Assembly (NCBI GenBank): GCA_023388675.1
Contig: JAEWFU010000017.1
Location: 1-8,625 of the forward strand
DNA from: Pseudomonadota bacterium
Lineage (GTDB): Bacteria; Pseudomonadota; Alphaproteobacteria; Rhizobiales; Rhizobiaceae
DNA length: 8,625 nt
Direction: 5' to 3'
Notes under the pieces: generated by a model
What the model saw: the letters and a program-made list of their open reading frames with translations, nothing else
What the model was told of the DNA's origin: nothing
The model's database searches: none
Position numbers and translations under genes: made by a program
Shown here: positions 1 through 6,771 of the stretch, one piece after another
Numbering within the stretch: the stretch's first letter is position 1
How the letters are laid out: each line of letters starts with the position of its first letter

Positions 1-411
1 CAGCCATTCTATGCCGGGCAGACCTTCGGCATCGGGCAGCTCAATCCGCTGACCGCGCTGCAGATGAGCGATCTCGTGGCGAGGGTGTCGGGCTTGCCGA
101 AGCTGGACCACGAGGATCCGCAACAGGTCTACCGTACGATCATGGACCCGGACCTGACGCTCGCCTATGTGGCCGCGACGCTGAAGAAGTCGATCGAGGC
201 CTATCGTGACATCGCAGGCTACGACATCTCGAAGAATCCGGGCATCACGGCGACGCTCTACAACATCGGCAATCCTGAGCAGCGCGCGCAAGCGCTCAAG
301 GCGGAGAACCGCAAGCGCCGAAGCGCCGGCCAGTCGGCCCGGCTGCCGGAAGAGAACTATTATGGCTGGCTGGTGAACGACAAGCTGGACGAGCTGAAAG
401 CGCTGTTCTGA
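1..411 (+). CDS. DUF1402 family protein, 3' part (5' end outside the window)
   Basis: The frame is open from base 1 to the TGA at 409-411, so 136 C-terminal residues are visible and the start lies upstream. The visible part begins QPFYAGQTFGIGQLNPLTAL, and GIGQLNP resembles the 'GxGQxNP' motif of lysozyme-like lytic transglycosylases. A later 'TLYNIGNP' followed by RAQAL resembles the 'YNxG' motif of the same fold. From memory, these features and the position next to the XRE/Smr/MltA genes fit the rhizobial DUF1402 family, which is annotated without an experimentally defined role. A peptidoglycan-acting role is inference. An internal ATG at 64-66 could be mistaken for the start, but coding sequence clearly continues upstream. 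The gene ends 3 bp from the stop of the convergent XRE gene, leaving no room for a terminator between them. Confidence 0.75.
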   Translation, partial: QPFYAGQTFGIGQLNPLTALQMSDLVARVSGLPKLDHEDPQQVYRTIMDPDLTLAYVAATLKKSIEAYRDIAGYDISKNPGITATLYNIGNPEQRAQALKAENRKRRSAGQSARLPEENYYGWLVNDKLDELKALF

Positions 412-414
412 AGA

Positions 415-789
415 TCAGCGGCGCTTGCCGCGTTCCCGCATCTCGGCCAACTGGCGGAGCAGGTCTCCTATCTCGTCCTCTTCGAGGCTCGCGATCTGGG
501 ATGCAAGGCGGTTGGCTAGCAGCGTTGCCGAGGCCGACAGTCCGGTCGTTTCGACCACCACCCGGGGGTGGGAGCTTTCCGCAACCCGCTGCAATTCCTC
601 GGCTTCGTCCCAGATGATGTTGAAATAGCCGACGATCTTCTGCACCAGCGGCCAGCTCGGCGCACCGCGCCTGCCATGCTCCAGCGCCGACAGATAGGCG
701 GCACTGATGCCGAGCGCGATCGCCATCTCCTTCTGGGTGACGCCCTTTCGCGCGCGCAAGTCACGCATTTTCGCACCGAACGGGGTCAT
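415..789 (-). CDS. XRE-family helix-turn-helix transcriptional regulator
   Basis: This 124-residue protein has an N-terminal Cro/CI-type DNA-binding domain at about residues 5-65. The helix-turn-helix core spans residues 18-37 (TQKEMAIALGISAAYLSALE), the classic pattern of this family. The rest is a helical tail rich in acidic and leucine residues (about 85-118) ending in a basic KRR; it may mediate dimerisation. No ligand-binding domain is visible. The start ATG (789-787) overlaps the stop of the upstream Smr gene as ATGA, so translation is probably coupled, and this is the last gene of the Tim44/MltA/Smr operon. Target genes cannot be read from the sequence. As a cotranscribed regulator it could control its own operon, but no operator repeat was identified. 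Confidence 0.88.
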   Translation of the reverse strand: MTPFGAKMRDLRARKGVTQKEMAIALGISAAYLSALEHGRRGAPSWPLVQKIVGYFNIIWDEAEELQRVAESSHPRVVVETTGLSASATLLANRLASQIASLEEDEIGDLLRQLAEMRERGKRR

Positions 790-1340
790 CCCGCACCTCC
801 CGAACGCCGCAGCCGCACGTAAAGCGCGCCCGATCCGCCGTGGCGTCGAGCCGCATCCTCATGCGCGCTGACCAGCGCACGGAACGGCGGTGTTGCAAAC
901 CAGGCCGGAACCGCCCTGCGCAAGACACCGTCGGAGCCGAGCGACGAGCCCTTCCCGGTCACGACAAGAACATGGCGGCGACCGTCGGCATAGGCGCGAT
1001 GCAGGAAGGAAAGCAGCAGCGTATGCGCCTGGCTTTGCGTCAGGCCGTGGAGGTCGACCTTGCCTTCAATCGGCAGACGACCCTTTGCCAGTTTTTCGCG
1101 GACCGGTGCGTCGAGCCTGTGCTGTCTCGCATGATTTGCGGGGCGATTTGGTTCCGGTGGCTGTGCTTCGGAACGCATCGGCCCAGCCTTGGGCGCTGCG
1201 TCGAGAAGACTGGCGAAGTCTTCGGCCGGCGGCGCTTCCCCTTCCACCGACTTTCCGGGCAATGGAGTGGCCGAGCGCGCGACCCTGCCCCACAGGATGC
1301 GGTCCTCCATTGAAAGCTTCCTGTCCGGGCGCGCGGTCAT
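786..1340 (-). CDS. Smr/MutS2-type domain protein
   Basis: This 184-residue protein has a low-complexity, proline- and alanine-rich N-terminal half (about 1-80) and a C-terminal Smr domain (about 92-180). Smr hallmarks are visible: DLHGLT at 96-101, VTGKG at 127-131 and GGSGALYV at 168-175. Stand-alone Smr proteins are nucleases acting on DNA or RNA; the conserved DxH of DLHG belongs to the active-site region. The substrate here is unknown. Its start overlaps the mltA stop (ATGA at 1340-1337) and its stop overlaps the start of the XRE gene, so three genes in a row are tightly coupled. This MltA-Smr-XRE order is, to my knowledge, common in Rhizobiales and does not by itself imply a shared pathway. 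Confidence 0.9.
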   Translation of the reverse strand: MTARPDRKLSMEDRILWGRVARSATPLPGKSVEGEAPPAEDFASLLDAAPKAGPMRSEAQPPEPNRPANHARQHRLDAPVREKLAKGRLPIEGKVDLHGLTQSQAHTLLLSFLHRAYADGRRHVLVVTGKGSSLGSDGVLRRAVPAWFATPPFRALVSAHEDAARRHGGSGALYVRLRRSGGAG

Positions 1341-2443
1341 GTTGTGCCGGTTCCCACCAGCGCGCGCGGCACCAGTGCGTAAAAATCCGCAGGATGGTGA
1401 ATCACACCGGCGATCTCACCCGCCGCATGACCGGACCCGGCAAACAGATCGCCGCGCGCGGGGCCGACGATCGCCGAGCCGGTGTCCTGCGCGATCATCA
1501 ATCTGCAAAACGGAGTATCGTCGAATGCGTGAAGTGTCGGCGCATCGACGAAAAACGGCGTTGCAAATGTGTGCAGCAGCCGGTCGACCGCCATGGAGCG
1601 GCCCGCGGTAAGCGGCACCTTGGCGGCGGCTATCGGCCCCAGCCCTGCAGCTTCGACCTCGGCGAACCGGAAGAAGATGTAGGAACGGTTCTGGTGCAGG
1701 ATTTCGTCGACGCGATGCGGGTTGCACCGGAACCATGCCCTTATCGCCTGCATGGAGATTTCGGCGGCCGGTATCTCACCCATCGCCACCAACAGCCCGC
1801 CCGGCCCTGTAAAGCGCTGACCGGACTTGGCGGCATAGGTAACGCGCTTCACGGAGCCGTCGGGCATCGTCAGCCGCGCCGCGCCCTGTACATGTACGAA
1901 GAACGCGTCGACGGGATCCGATACCCAAGCGAGTGCCACGGCCCGCCCACCGAGCGCACCCTTCTCGATCGCGGACCTGTCGAAATATTCCGTAATGCCG
2001 GCTGGCGTCTTACGTCCGAACGCCAGGTAGGGGTCCAACCCGTCGGGACGGTTCGCGTCATCGACCTTCACGAGATCCTCGGGAATACCGAGCAACGGCA
2101 CTGTGAACTCGTCCGTGCGCACCGGCGAGGCTACGACCTCGGGCTCATAGAAGCCGGTTACGAGACCGGCGCCCCCTGCTTCGGGAATTACCCTGCAAGG
2201 AAGAAACCAGCGTTCGAAGAATGCCCGGGCTGTATCGTCATCGAGAGTTTCCGCTGTGCCCGCAGCGTCAAAGACTTCCTCGAAGGCGGTCGCGTCGATG
2301 CCCAGCGACCCCGACTTGTACGGCTGTTGGAGCGCCCGGCGGGCGCTCAATCGGAAAGCCGCAAAGGCCTCGCCATGCCGATCGCCGCGCCAGCCGGGCA
2401 GATCGTCGAAACTCGTGGGTTGAAGGAGTGGCGAAAGCGTCAC
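1337..2443 (-). CDS. mltA: MltA-type lytic murein transglycosylase
   Basis: The MltA family cleaves the glycan strands of peptidoglycan, leaving 1,6-anhydro-muramoyl ends. With the GTG at 2443-2441 as start the product is 368 residues (VTLSPLLQPTSFDDLPGW...), close to the usual family length. Family motifs are TGFYEP (96-101), the LAWVSDPVDAFFVHVQGA stretch (about 171-189), and the C-terminal 3D domain with QDTGSAI (D320) and GDLF (D332). One of these aspartates should be the catalytic acid; I cannot say which from sequence alone. The frame stays open upstream to an ATG at 2551, but that would overlap the Tim44-like gene by about 70 bp and add an arginine-rich, unconserved-looking leader. The chosen GTG lies 35 bp after that gene's stop, with a weak GGGG seven bases upstream. 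Unlike E. coli MltA, no signal peptide or lipobox is visible from either start. Confidence 0.9.
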   Translation of the reverse strand: MTLSPLLQPTSFDDLPGWRGDRHGEAFAAFRLSARRALQQPYKSGSLGIDATAFEEVFDAAGTAETLDDDTARAFFERWFLPCRVIPEAGGAGLVTGFYEPEVVASPVRTDEFTVPLLGIPEDLVKVDDANRPDGLDPYLAFGRKTPAGITEYFDRSAIEKGALGGRAVALAWVSDPVDAFFVHVQGAARLTMPDGSVKRVTYAAKSGQRFTGPGGLLVAMGEIPAAEISMQAIRAWFRCNPHRVDEILHQNRSYIFFRFAEVEAAGLGPIAAAKVPLTAGRSMAVDRLLHTFATPFFVDAPTLHAFDDTPFCRLMIAQDTGSAIVGPARGDLFAGSGHAAGEIAGVIHHPADFYALVPRALVGTGTT

Positions 2444-2478
2444 GGCGCAGCCCCGTCGCGCGGTTCTGGCCCGGACGC

Positions 2479-3183
2479 TCAGTCGTCGGCTTCGGTCGCG
2501 ACCAGCTTCCAGTTCGGATCGCGCGACCGGGTGTCGCGGGCAAAGGTCCACACATCCTTCACCTCGGCCACCGTCTCCGGATCGCCATCGATCACTTCGC
2601 CGGCACTGTTGCGGGTCGCCGAAATCAGCTCGCTGACGATCCTCAACGTCACATGGGCCTCGCTGCCCTTCATCTCGGCATTGACGATATCGGCCTTGTC
2701 GATGCCGACGAAGGAGGACTGGATCTTCTCCGAGCGGCTTTCGCGATCGGCGATGGCTGCGACGAAACCATCGAAGACTTCCCGTGAAAGAAGGTTCTTC
2801 AGCGTACGGCGATCGCCGTCGGCATAGGCCATGACGATCATCTCGTAGGCCATCTTCGCCCCATCCACGAACGTCTTCGGCTCAAAGGACGGGTCGGCGT
2901 CATGGATCGCGCGCAGGCTCTTGTTGAGGTCGGTGCCGGGCTTTGCGAACGCGTCTATGGCCGCATAAGCGTCATCCGCCTCTGAACCGCCCTTGCGGCG
3001 TGGCAGCGAAACGACGTTTTCCGATGCCGTGGCATCTGACTTATCGCCGGTACGGGCGGACGTGTAAGGGTCAAACGGCTGACGTTCGTTACCGGTGCGG
3101 CGGCCCAGCACGTTGCGCAACTGGAAAAAGATCACAATTGCCGCGACGAGAAAGAAAATCGTGCCGAAGTCGAAAAATTCCAT
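2479..3183 (-). CDS. Tim44-like (TimA) membrane-anchored protein
   Basis: This 234-residue protein starts MEFFDFGTIFFLVAAIVIFF: a single membrane segment at about residues 7-22, then RNVLGRRTG and a variable linker (about 30-75). A C-terminal Tim44/Tim44-like domain follows (about 85-230), with motifs such as FVDGAKMAYEMIVMAYADGD and the closing VKDVWTFARD. The layout is the same as in the bacterial relatives of the mitochondrial import-motor subunit Tim44, known as TimA in Caulobacter. These sit in the inner membrane with the domain in the cytoplasm or at its surface; their precise role is unsettled. The ATG at 3183 was chosen over an upstream one at 3264 because the family starts directly before the membrane segment and the extra residues look non-coding. 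It is the first gene of a minus-strand operon with mltA. Confidence 0.9.
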   Translation of the reverse strand: MEFFDFGTIFFLVAAIVIFFQLRNVLGRRTGNERQPFDPYTSARTGDKSDATASENVVSLPRRKGGSEADDAYAAIDAFAKPGTDLNKSLRAIHDADPSFEPKTFVDGAKMAYEMIVMAYADGDRRTLKNLLSREVFDGFVAAIADRESRSEKIQSSFVGIDKADIVNAEMKGSEAHVTLRIVSELISATRNSAGEVIDGDPETVAEVKDVWTFARDTRSRDPNWKLVATEADD

Positions 3184-3240
3184 AGCGTCCGCCAAACCTC
3201 TTGTCCGGCAAAGGCCTCGCTTCACCGATTGTCCCCTTGC

Positions 3241-3269
3241 ATATAGAACGCATCCCGCCATCATTCAAA
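3241..3269 (-). promoter_or_regulatory. Probable sigma-70 promoter of the Tim44-mltA-smr operon
   Basis: On the minus strand, TTTGAA (3269-3264) is followed after exactly 17 bp by CTATAT (3246-3241). The rhizobial housekeeping consensus is CTTGAC-N17-CTATAT, so the -10 box matches 6/6 and the -35 box 4/6. The implied start point near 3234 gives a leader of about 50 nucleotides before the ATG at 3183. The match is by eye only. Confidence 0.5.
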
Positions 3270-3291
3270 TCAAAGCGGCGGCACACTATCT
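3263..3291 (+). promoter_or_regulatory. Possible divergent promoter of fxsA
   Basis: On the plus strand CTATCT (3286-3291) matches the rhizobial -10 consensus at 5/6. Seventeen bp upstream is ATTCAA (3263-3268), a poor -35 (3/6). It would place the start about 35 bp before the TTG of fxsA. The -35 box would occupy the same bases as that of the promoter on the other strand, so the two could compete. Weak evidence. Confidence 0.3.
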
Positions 3292-3333
3292 AAACTGATC
3301 GACCTTCAACGCATCCCACCGGAAAGATCGCAT

Positions 3334-3822
3334 TTGGCCTTCCCTTTCATCCCCCTGCTGCTGCTCGCATTGCCACTGGCCGAGATTGCCGTGTTCGTCA
3401 TGGTGGGCAGCGAGATCGGCGCCCTGGCCACGGTCGGTCTCGTCATCGCCACCACGATCCTTGGCTCGATCCTGCTGCGGGTCCAGGGCTTCGGCATCCT
3501 GACGCGGATACGCGAAACCATGGATGCGGGCGGATCGCCCAGCCGCGACCTCGTGCACGGCGTCATGGTGCTGCTGGCGGGGGTTCTTCTTCTTCTGCCG
3601 GGTTTCATCACCGACGCGCTGGGATTCCTCCTTTTCGTTCCCCCGATACGCGATCTGGGCTGGCGGCTGATCAAAAGCCGCATCACCATCGTAAACGCCG
3701 CGGCTGGTCCCGGCGGCTTTCGGCGGCCGGGACGCGGACGAACCATCGACCTGGACGAAGACGACTTTGCTAGGGACGACAGGCCGCAGCCGCCGCGCCC
3801 CTCGATCAAGGACGATCGCTGA
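3334..3822 (+). CDS. fxsA: FxsA-family inner-membrane protein
   Basis: This 162-residue membrane protein begins at a TTG codon, with GGAAAG (3321-3326) seven bases upstream as ribosome binding site. Hydrophobic segments lie at about residues 3-24 and 28-47, with a long one at about 73-103. The family signature is clear: the first segment contains PLAEIAVFVMVG, then GILTRIRETMDAGGSPS, then LLAGVLLLLPGFITDALGFLL followed by VPPIRD. The C-terminal 40 residues are charged, glycine- and arginine-rich and presumably cytoplasmic. E. coli FxsA overproduction relieves exclusion of phage T7 by the F plasmid; its normal role is unknown. It is transcribed away from the Tim44-like gene and lies 110 bp upstream of secB, on the same strand. 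Confidence 0.9.
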   Translation: MAFPFIPLLLLALPLAEIAVFVMVGSEIGALATVGLVIATTILGSILLRVQGFGILTRIRETMDAGGSPSRDLVHGVMVLLAGVLLLLPGFITDALGFLLFVPPIRDLGWRLIKSRITIVNAAAGPGGFRRPGRGRTIDLDEDDFARDDRPQPPRPSIKDDR

Positions 3823-3891
3823 GGCAAGAACGGCGACTGCGCCCAAGCTTGTCACGCCGGACCTGCCATGGTAGCCAACGCCGCGATTTCA

Positions 3892-3905
3892 TTCCCGGCC
3901 GGGAA
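3892..3905. repeat. 14-bp perfect palindrome upstream of secB
   Basis: TTCCCGGCCGGGAA reads the same on both strands and ends 27 bp before the secB ATG. It has no T-run, so it is not a convincing terminator for fxsA. It could be an operator or a short RNA hairpin in the secB leader. No function can be assigned from sequence. Confidence 0.35.
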
Positions 3906-3932
3906 CGGCTGAATTAGAGAGGATTCCGGCTG

Positions 3933-4454
3933 ATGGCCAAGCAACCAGAAGAAACCACGACCCCGCCGCCCGCCGGTGCGGCCAAGGCAGGCAACGGCGT
4001 ACAGCCATCGATGAACGTGCTTGCCCAGTACATCAAGGACCTCTCCTTCGAGAGCCCCGGCGCACCCGCCTCGCTGCGCGGTCGCGACAAGGCGCCCGGC
4101 ATCAACATCAATGTCAACGTCAATGCGAATCCGATCTCGGAAACCGAATACGACGTGACATTGACGCTGAACGCGCGGGCCGGTGTCGACAAGGACGTGC
4201 TCTTCAATGCCGAGCTGGTTTACGGCGGTGTCTTCCGTGTCGTCGGTTTCCCGCAGGAGCACATGCTGCCGCTTCTCTTTATCGAATGCCCGCGGCTTCT
4301 TTTCCCGTTTGCCCGTCAGATCATTGCCGACTGCACGCGCAATGGCGGTTTCCCGCCGCTGATGATCGACCCGATCGATTTTGCGCAGATGTTCCAGCAG
4401 CGCATGGCTGAAGAGCAAGCCAAATCCAAGGTGCAGGCGAGCGGCACGGCCTGA
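3933..4454 (+). CDS. secB: Protein-export chaperone SecB
   Basis: SecB is a cytoplasmic homotetrameric chaperone. It keeps preproteins unfolded and hands them to SecA for export through SecYEG. The 173-residue product has a variable Pro/Thr-rich N-terminus, the conserved [13 protein letters not shown] block (28-40), and the beta-strand stretch [15 protein letters not shown] (about 54-65). It also has [10 protein letters not shown] (about 89-98) and the conserved [21 protein letters not shown] stretch, ending in [14 protein letters not shown]. Length is slightly above that of E. coli (155), as usual in alphaproteobacteria. The ATG at 3933 has a strong AGAGAGGA (3916-3923) nine bases upstream. 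It is followed by a strong palindromic terminator and faces dnaQ; a gene pair secB/dnaQ is common in rhizobia. No promoter was convincingly identified in the 110-bp gap after fxsA, so cotranscription with fxsA is possible. Confidence 0.97.
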   Translation: MAKQPEETTTPPPAGAAKAGNGVQPSMNVLAQYIKDLSFESPGAPASLRGRDKAPGININVNVNANPISETEYDVTLTLNARAGVDKDVLFNAELVYGGVFRVVGFPQEHMLPLLFIECPRLLFPFARQIIADCTRNGGFPPLMIDPIDFAQMFQQRMAEEQAKSKVQASGTA

Positions 4455-4458
4455 TCTC

Positions 4459-4470
4459 CTTTCGCGAAAG
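4459..4470. repeat. 12-bp palindrome just after secB
   Basis: CTTTCGCGAAAG is self-complementary and starts 5 bp after the secB stop. It precedes the main terminator by 7 bp. It may add a small hairpin to the mRNA 3' end; a separate role is not evident. Confidence 0.3.
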
Positions 4471-4477
4471 CACTTGC

Positions 4478-4507
4478 AAAAAGGCCCGGATCGATCCGGG
4501 CCTTTTT
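4478..4507. terminator. Bidirectional rho-independent terminator of secB and dnaQ
   Basis: This is a perfect 30-bp inverted repeat. The left arm is AAAAAGGCCCGGATC (4478-4492) and the right arm is its exact reverse complement (4493-4507). In RNA it folds into a GC-rich stem GGCCCGGA/TCCGGGCC with a TCGA loop, and the flanking A-run becomes a U-run on the far side of the stem in both directions. It lies between the converging stops of secB (4454) and dnaQ (4553), so it can end both transcripts. Confidence 0.93.
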
Positions 4508-4511
4508 CTTT

Positions 4512-4529
4512 GGCAGCACTTGCGCTGCC
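4512..4529. repeat. Small hairpin between the terminator and dnaQ
   Basis: GGCAGC (4512-4517) and GCTGCC (4524-4529) are inverted repeats around a 6-base loop. With no T-run on either side it is at most an auxiliary hairpin in the 3' end of the dnaQ transcript. Confidence 0.3.
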
Positions 4530-4533
4530 GATG

Positions 4534-4547
4534 GTTTCACGTGAATC
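4534..4547. other. parS-like ParB-binding (centromere) site
   Basis: GTTTCACGTGAATC matches the widely conserved 14-bp chromosomal parS core GTTTCACGTGAAAC at 13 of 14 positions, including the perfect 10-bp palindrome TTCACGTGAA. It is the only CACGTG found by eye in the window. It sits in the non-coding strip between two convergent genes, about 4 kb from the putative origin. Known chromosomal parS sites cluster near oriC, and ParB loads there to segregate the origin. Chance occurrence of a short palindrome cannot be excluded. ParB binding is inferred, not shown. Confidence 0.65.
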
Positions 4548-4552
4548 TCTGT

Positions 4553-5275
4553 TTAGCTCGCTGCCTCATCGCCATAAGCGGGCTCGACCTCAAGCCAGAT
4601 CGCCGATGAACCCAGCGTGGTCACGAGAGCCTGGTGCGCCCGGCGGTCTTCCTCGCTAAGCCGCGATGTGAGCGTGCGTTCGCGAATGCGAATTGTCGGT
4701 CCGATCTCCTGTTCGACCGTGACGGTAGTCGTCTGAACCTGCACGTCGAGGCTGAAGGCAGCCTGCTTGCCACCCATGAGTTCTATATAGACTTCGGCCA
4801 GAAGCTCCGAGTCGAGCAGCGCACCATGCTTTTCGCGGTGGCTGTTGTCGATGCCGTAGCGCCGGCACAAGGCGTCGAGCGAATTCGGCCCCATCGGATG
4901 TTTTCGCCGCGCGAGCGCCAGCGTGTCGATCACCCTGCCCGGATCGACTGCCGGCATACCCAGCCGGGCAAACTCGGCATTGAGAAAGCCGATATCGAAA
5001 TTGGCGTTGTGAGCGACGAGCATCGCCCCGTCGAGAAAGGAAACGAGATCGTCGGCGATTTGCGGAAAGGTCGGTTTGTCCGCCAGATCGGCATCGCTGA
5101 TGCCGTGAACGGCGAGCGCCTCCGGATTGACCGTGCGACCCTGCGCATTGATGTATTTATGGAAGGTGCGGCCGGTCGGAAACTTGTTGACCAGCTCGAT
5201 ACCGCCGAACTCGATGATGCGATCCTCGCGCGCGTCCAGCCCCGTCGTTTCCGTATCGAATATGATCTCGCGCAT
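4553..5275 (-). CDS. dnaQ: DNA polymerase III epsilon subunit (3'-5' proofreading exonuclease)
   Basis: DnaQ is the proofreading subunit of the replicative polymerase core, removing mispaired 3' nucleotides. The 240-residue product carries the complete DEDDh exonuclease site: D7 and E9 in FDTETTG, D94 in HNANFDIGF, and H150 and D155 in HGALLDSELL. The exonuclease domain covers about residues 2-165. The C-terminal tail (about 170-240) would contain the segment that binds the polymerase alpha subunit. The ATG at 5275 was chosen because the exonuclease fold begins at once and a perfect AAGGAG lies seven bases upstream; an in-frame ATG at 5323 would overlap coaE and has no support. The gene is last in the minus-strand operon, 51 bp after coaE, and ends at the two-way terminator. 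Confidence 0.96.
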   Translation of the reverse strand: MREIIFDTETTGLDAREDRIIEFGGIELVNKFPTGRTFHKYINAQGRTVNPEALAVHGISDADLADKPTFPQIADDLVSFLDGAMLVAHNANFDIGFLNAEFARLGMPAVDPGRVIDTLALARRKHPMGPNSLDALCRRYGIDNSHREKHGALLDSELLAEVYIELMGGKQAAFSLDVQVQTTTVTVEQEIGPTIRIRERTLTSRLSEEDRRAHQALVTTLGSSAIWLEVEPAYGDEAAS

Positions 5276-5326
5276 CGATTCGCTCCTTGTCCGCAGGATG
5301 CGTGCCGTCGGCGGACGCGGCAAGCC

Positions 5327-5932
5327 TCAGCCGGCCGCTTCCTTCGGCTTGCCCCCAGTCAATTCATCGACAATTTCCGCGACCCGACGGCGCGCGGCAT
5401 CCATGCCCTGTCCCGTATCGATGAGGAAGTCCGCGCGGCGGCGCTTTTCCGCGTCCGGCACCTGCCGCGACAGGATCGCTTCGAATTTCTCCGTGGTCAT
5501 GCCCGGCCTTGCCAGCACGCGTTCGCGCTGCACGTCGGCTGGCGCGGTCACGACGACGATACGATCGACGCGATCCTCCCCGCCGGTCTCGAACAACAAC
5601 GGAATGTCGAGCAGGGCCAGTGTCGCACCTACCTGCCGATGACGCTCGAGGAACGCATCGGCATCGGCGCGCACCAGGGGATGCACGATCCGCTCCAGAT
5701 CCTTAAGGGCTTCCGGCTGGCCAAGCACCGCCCTGGCAAGCTTTTCCCGGTCGACCACACCGTCCTGAACGACGCCCGGAAACCGCTCCTCGAGCAGCGG
5801 TGCTGCCTTGCCGGCATAGAGGCGATGCACCGTCTCATCCGAATCGTGCACCGGCACGCCGGACTCGCGGAACATGTGCGCGGTCGTCGATTTGCCCATG
5901 CCGATCGATCCGGTAAGGCCAAGCACGATCAA
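5327..5932 (-). CDS. coaE: Dephospho-CoA kinase
   Basis: CoaE phosphorylates the 3'-hydroxyl of dephospho-CoA with ATP, the last step of coenzyme A synthesis, in the cytoplasm. The 201-residue protein starts [16 protein letters not shown] with the P-loop GSIGMGKS at 8-15, followed by the family's [14 protein letters not shown] stretch, ERIVHPLV and [10 protein letters not shown]. Length is typical. The start codon is TTG (5932-5930), overlapping the aroE stop as TTGA. A strong GGGAGGT five bases upstream supports it, and no ATG is available nearby. The tight overlap indicates translational coupling to aroE; a TTG start may lower expression relative to its neighbours. The grouping aroE-coaE-dnaQ is a usual alphaproteobacterial arrangement. 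Confidence 0.96.
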   Translation of the reverse strand: MIVLGLTGSIGMGKSTTAHMFRESGVPVHDSDETVHRLYAGKAAPLLEERFPGVVQDGVVDREKLARAVLGQPEALKDLERIVHPLVRADADAFLERHRQVGATLALLDIPLLFETGGEDRVDRIVVVTAPADVQRERVLARPGMTTEKFEAILSRQVPDAEKRRRADFLIDTGQGMDAARRRVAEIVDELTGGKPKEAAG

Positions 5933-6771
5933 GAGCGACCTCCCTCGATGTCCGCCACGATGATACCGCGAAGCCGATCGGTGACCTGCGGCCGGACGCC
6001 GAACCAGCGTTCGAACCCCGGGACGGCCTGATGCAGCAACATGCCGAGACCGTCCACGGTCTTCAGTCCGCGCTTTGCAGCGGCCGCGAGAAGCGGTGTC
6101 TGCAGCGGCGTATAGACGATGTCGACAACGGTGGCATGCTCCGGGAGCCGCGCAACGTCCAGCGGCGCCTCACCCTGCCCGTTGAGGCCGACGGAGGTCG
6201 TGTTGACCACGAAGTCGCTCGTTGCAGCCAGCCGATCCGCGTCCTGCCAGTCATGCGCCCGGATACCCGTTCCAAAACGCTCGGCGAGCCCCTCGGCGCG
6301 CGACAATGTGCGATTGACCAGCCGGATGTCGGCAATGCCTGCGGTCGTCAGGGCATGAAGGATGGCTCGCGATGCGCCGCCAGCACCCAGCACCAGCGCC
6401 GATCTGGCCGAGCGCCAAGATGAAGTATGCGCATCGAGATCGGCGGCAAAGCCGGCGGCATCGGTGTTGCCCCCGCAGATCGCGCCGTCTTCGAGCCAAA
6501 GCGTGTTGACGGCCCCGATCGCGCGGGCCGCCTCGTCGAGACGGTCGACCAGCCGGCAGGTTTCTTCCTTGTGAGGAATAGTGACGTTGCCGCCAACGAA
6601 GCCGCTTCTCGGGAGGCCCCGGATGAAGCTTTCGAGATCGCCGGGCGCAATGTCGATGCGTTCGTAGCTGCCGGCAATTCCATACTGTTCGAGCCAGTGG
6701 CCATGGATGAGCGGCGATCGGGAGTGCGCGATGGGATGGCCGATGACGAAGGCCTTCTTCGTCTCAGCCAT
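5929..6771 (-). CDS. aroE: Shikimate dehydrogenase (NADP+)
   Basis: AroE reduces 3-dehydroshikimate to shikimate with NADPH, the fourth step of the pathway to chorismate and the aromatic amino acids. The 280-residue protein shows all the landmarks. The shikimate-binding SRSP has S17 and S19, the catalytic lysine K68 sits in NVTIPHK, GAVNT is at 86-90, and the catalytic aspartate D104 lies in NTDAAGF. The NADP-binding Rossmann loop GAGGASRA begins at 129, and NRT at 153-155 is the usual cofactor-2'-phosphate region. The C-terminal [15 protein letters not shown] closes the substrate site. The ATG at 6771 overlaps the end of maf by 8 bp, so it is probably coupled to maf. Length is normal and nothing is missing. 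Confidence 0.97.
   Translation of the reverse strand: MAETKKAFVIGHPIAHSRSPLIHGHWLEQYGIAGSYERIDIAPGDLESFIRGLPRSGFVGGNVTIPHKEETCRLVDRLDEAARAIGAVNTLWLEDGAICGGNTDAAGFAADLDAHTSSWRSARSALVLGAGGASRAILHALTTAGIADIRLVNRTLSRAEGLAERFGTGIRAHDWQDADRLAATSDFVVNTTSVGLNGQGEAPLDVARLPEHATVVDIVYTPLQTPLLAAAAKRGLKTVDGLGMLLHQAVPGFERWFGVRPQVTDRLRGIIVADIEGGRS

Noticed and set aside
890..2827. A 645-codon plus-strand open frame.
   Set aside because: It runs opposite to mltA, Smr and the Tim44-like gene, which have clear family motifs. Its translation is arginine- and proline-rich with no recognisable domain, typical of the antisense of high-GC genes.
3184..3264. An N-terminal extension of the Tim44-like gene from the ATG at 3264.
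   Set aside because: It would put the membrane segment internal and would cover the likely promoter, whose -10 box is at 3241-3246. The ATG at 3183 directly precedes the membrane segment, as is usual.
3848..3876. A -35-like CTTGTC upstream of secB.
   Set aside because: It matches the rhizobial -35 at 5/6, but no acceptable -10 lies 16-18 bp downstream (GTAGCC is found there).
5276..5323. An extended dnaQ start at 5323.
   Set aside because: AAGGAG seven bases before the ATG at 5275 and the immediate start of the exonuclease fold favour 5275.
4634..6031. A 465-codon plus-strand open frame.
   Set aside because: It is antisense to dnaQ and coaE, both with complete active-site motifs, and has no recognisable domain.
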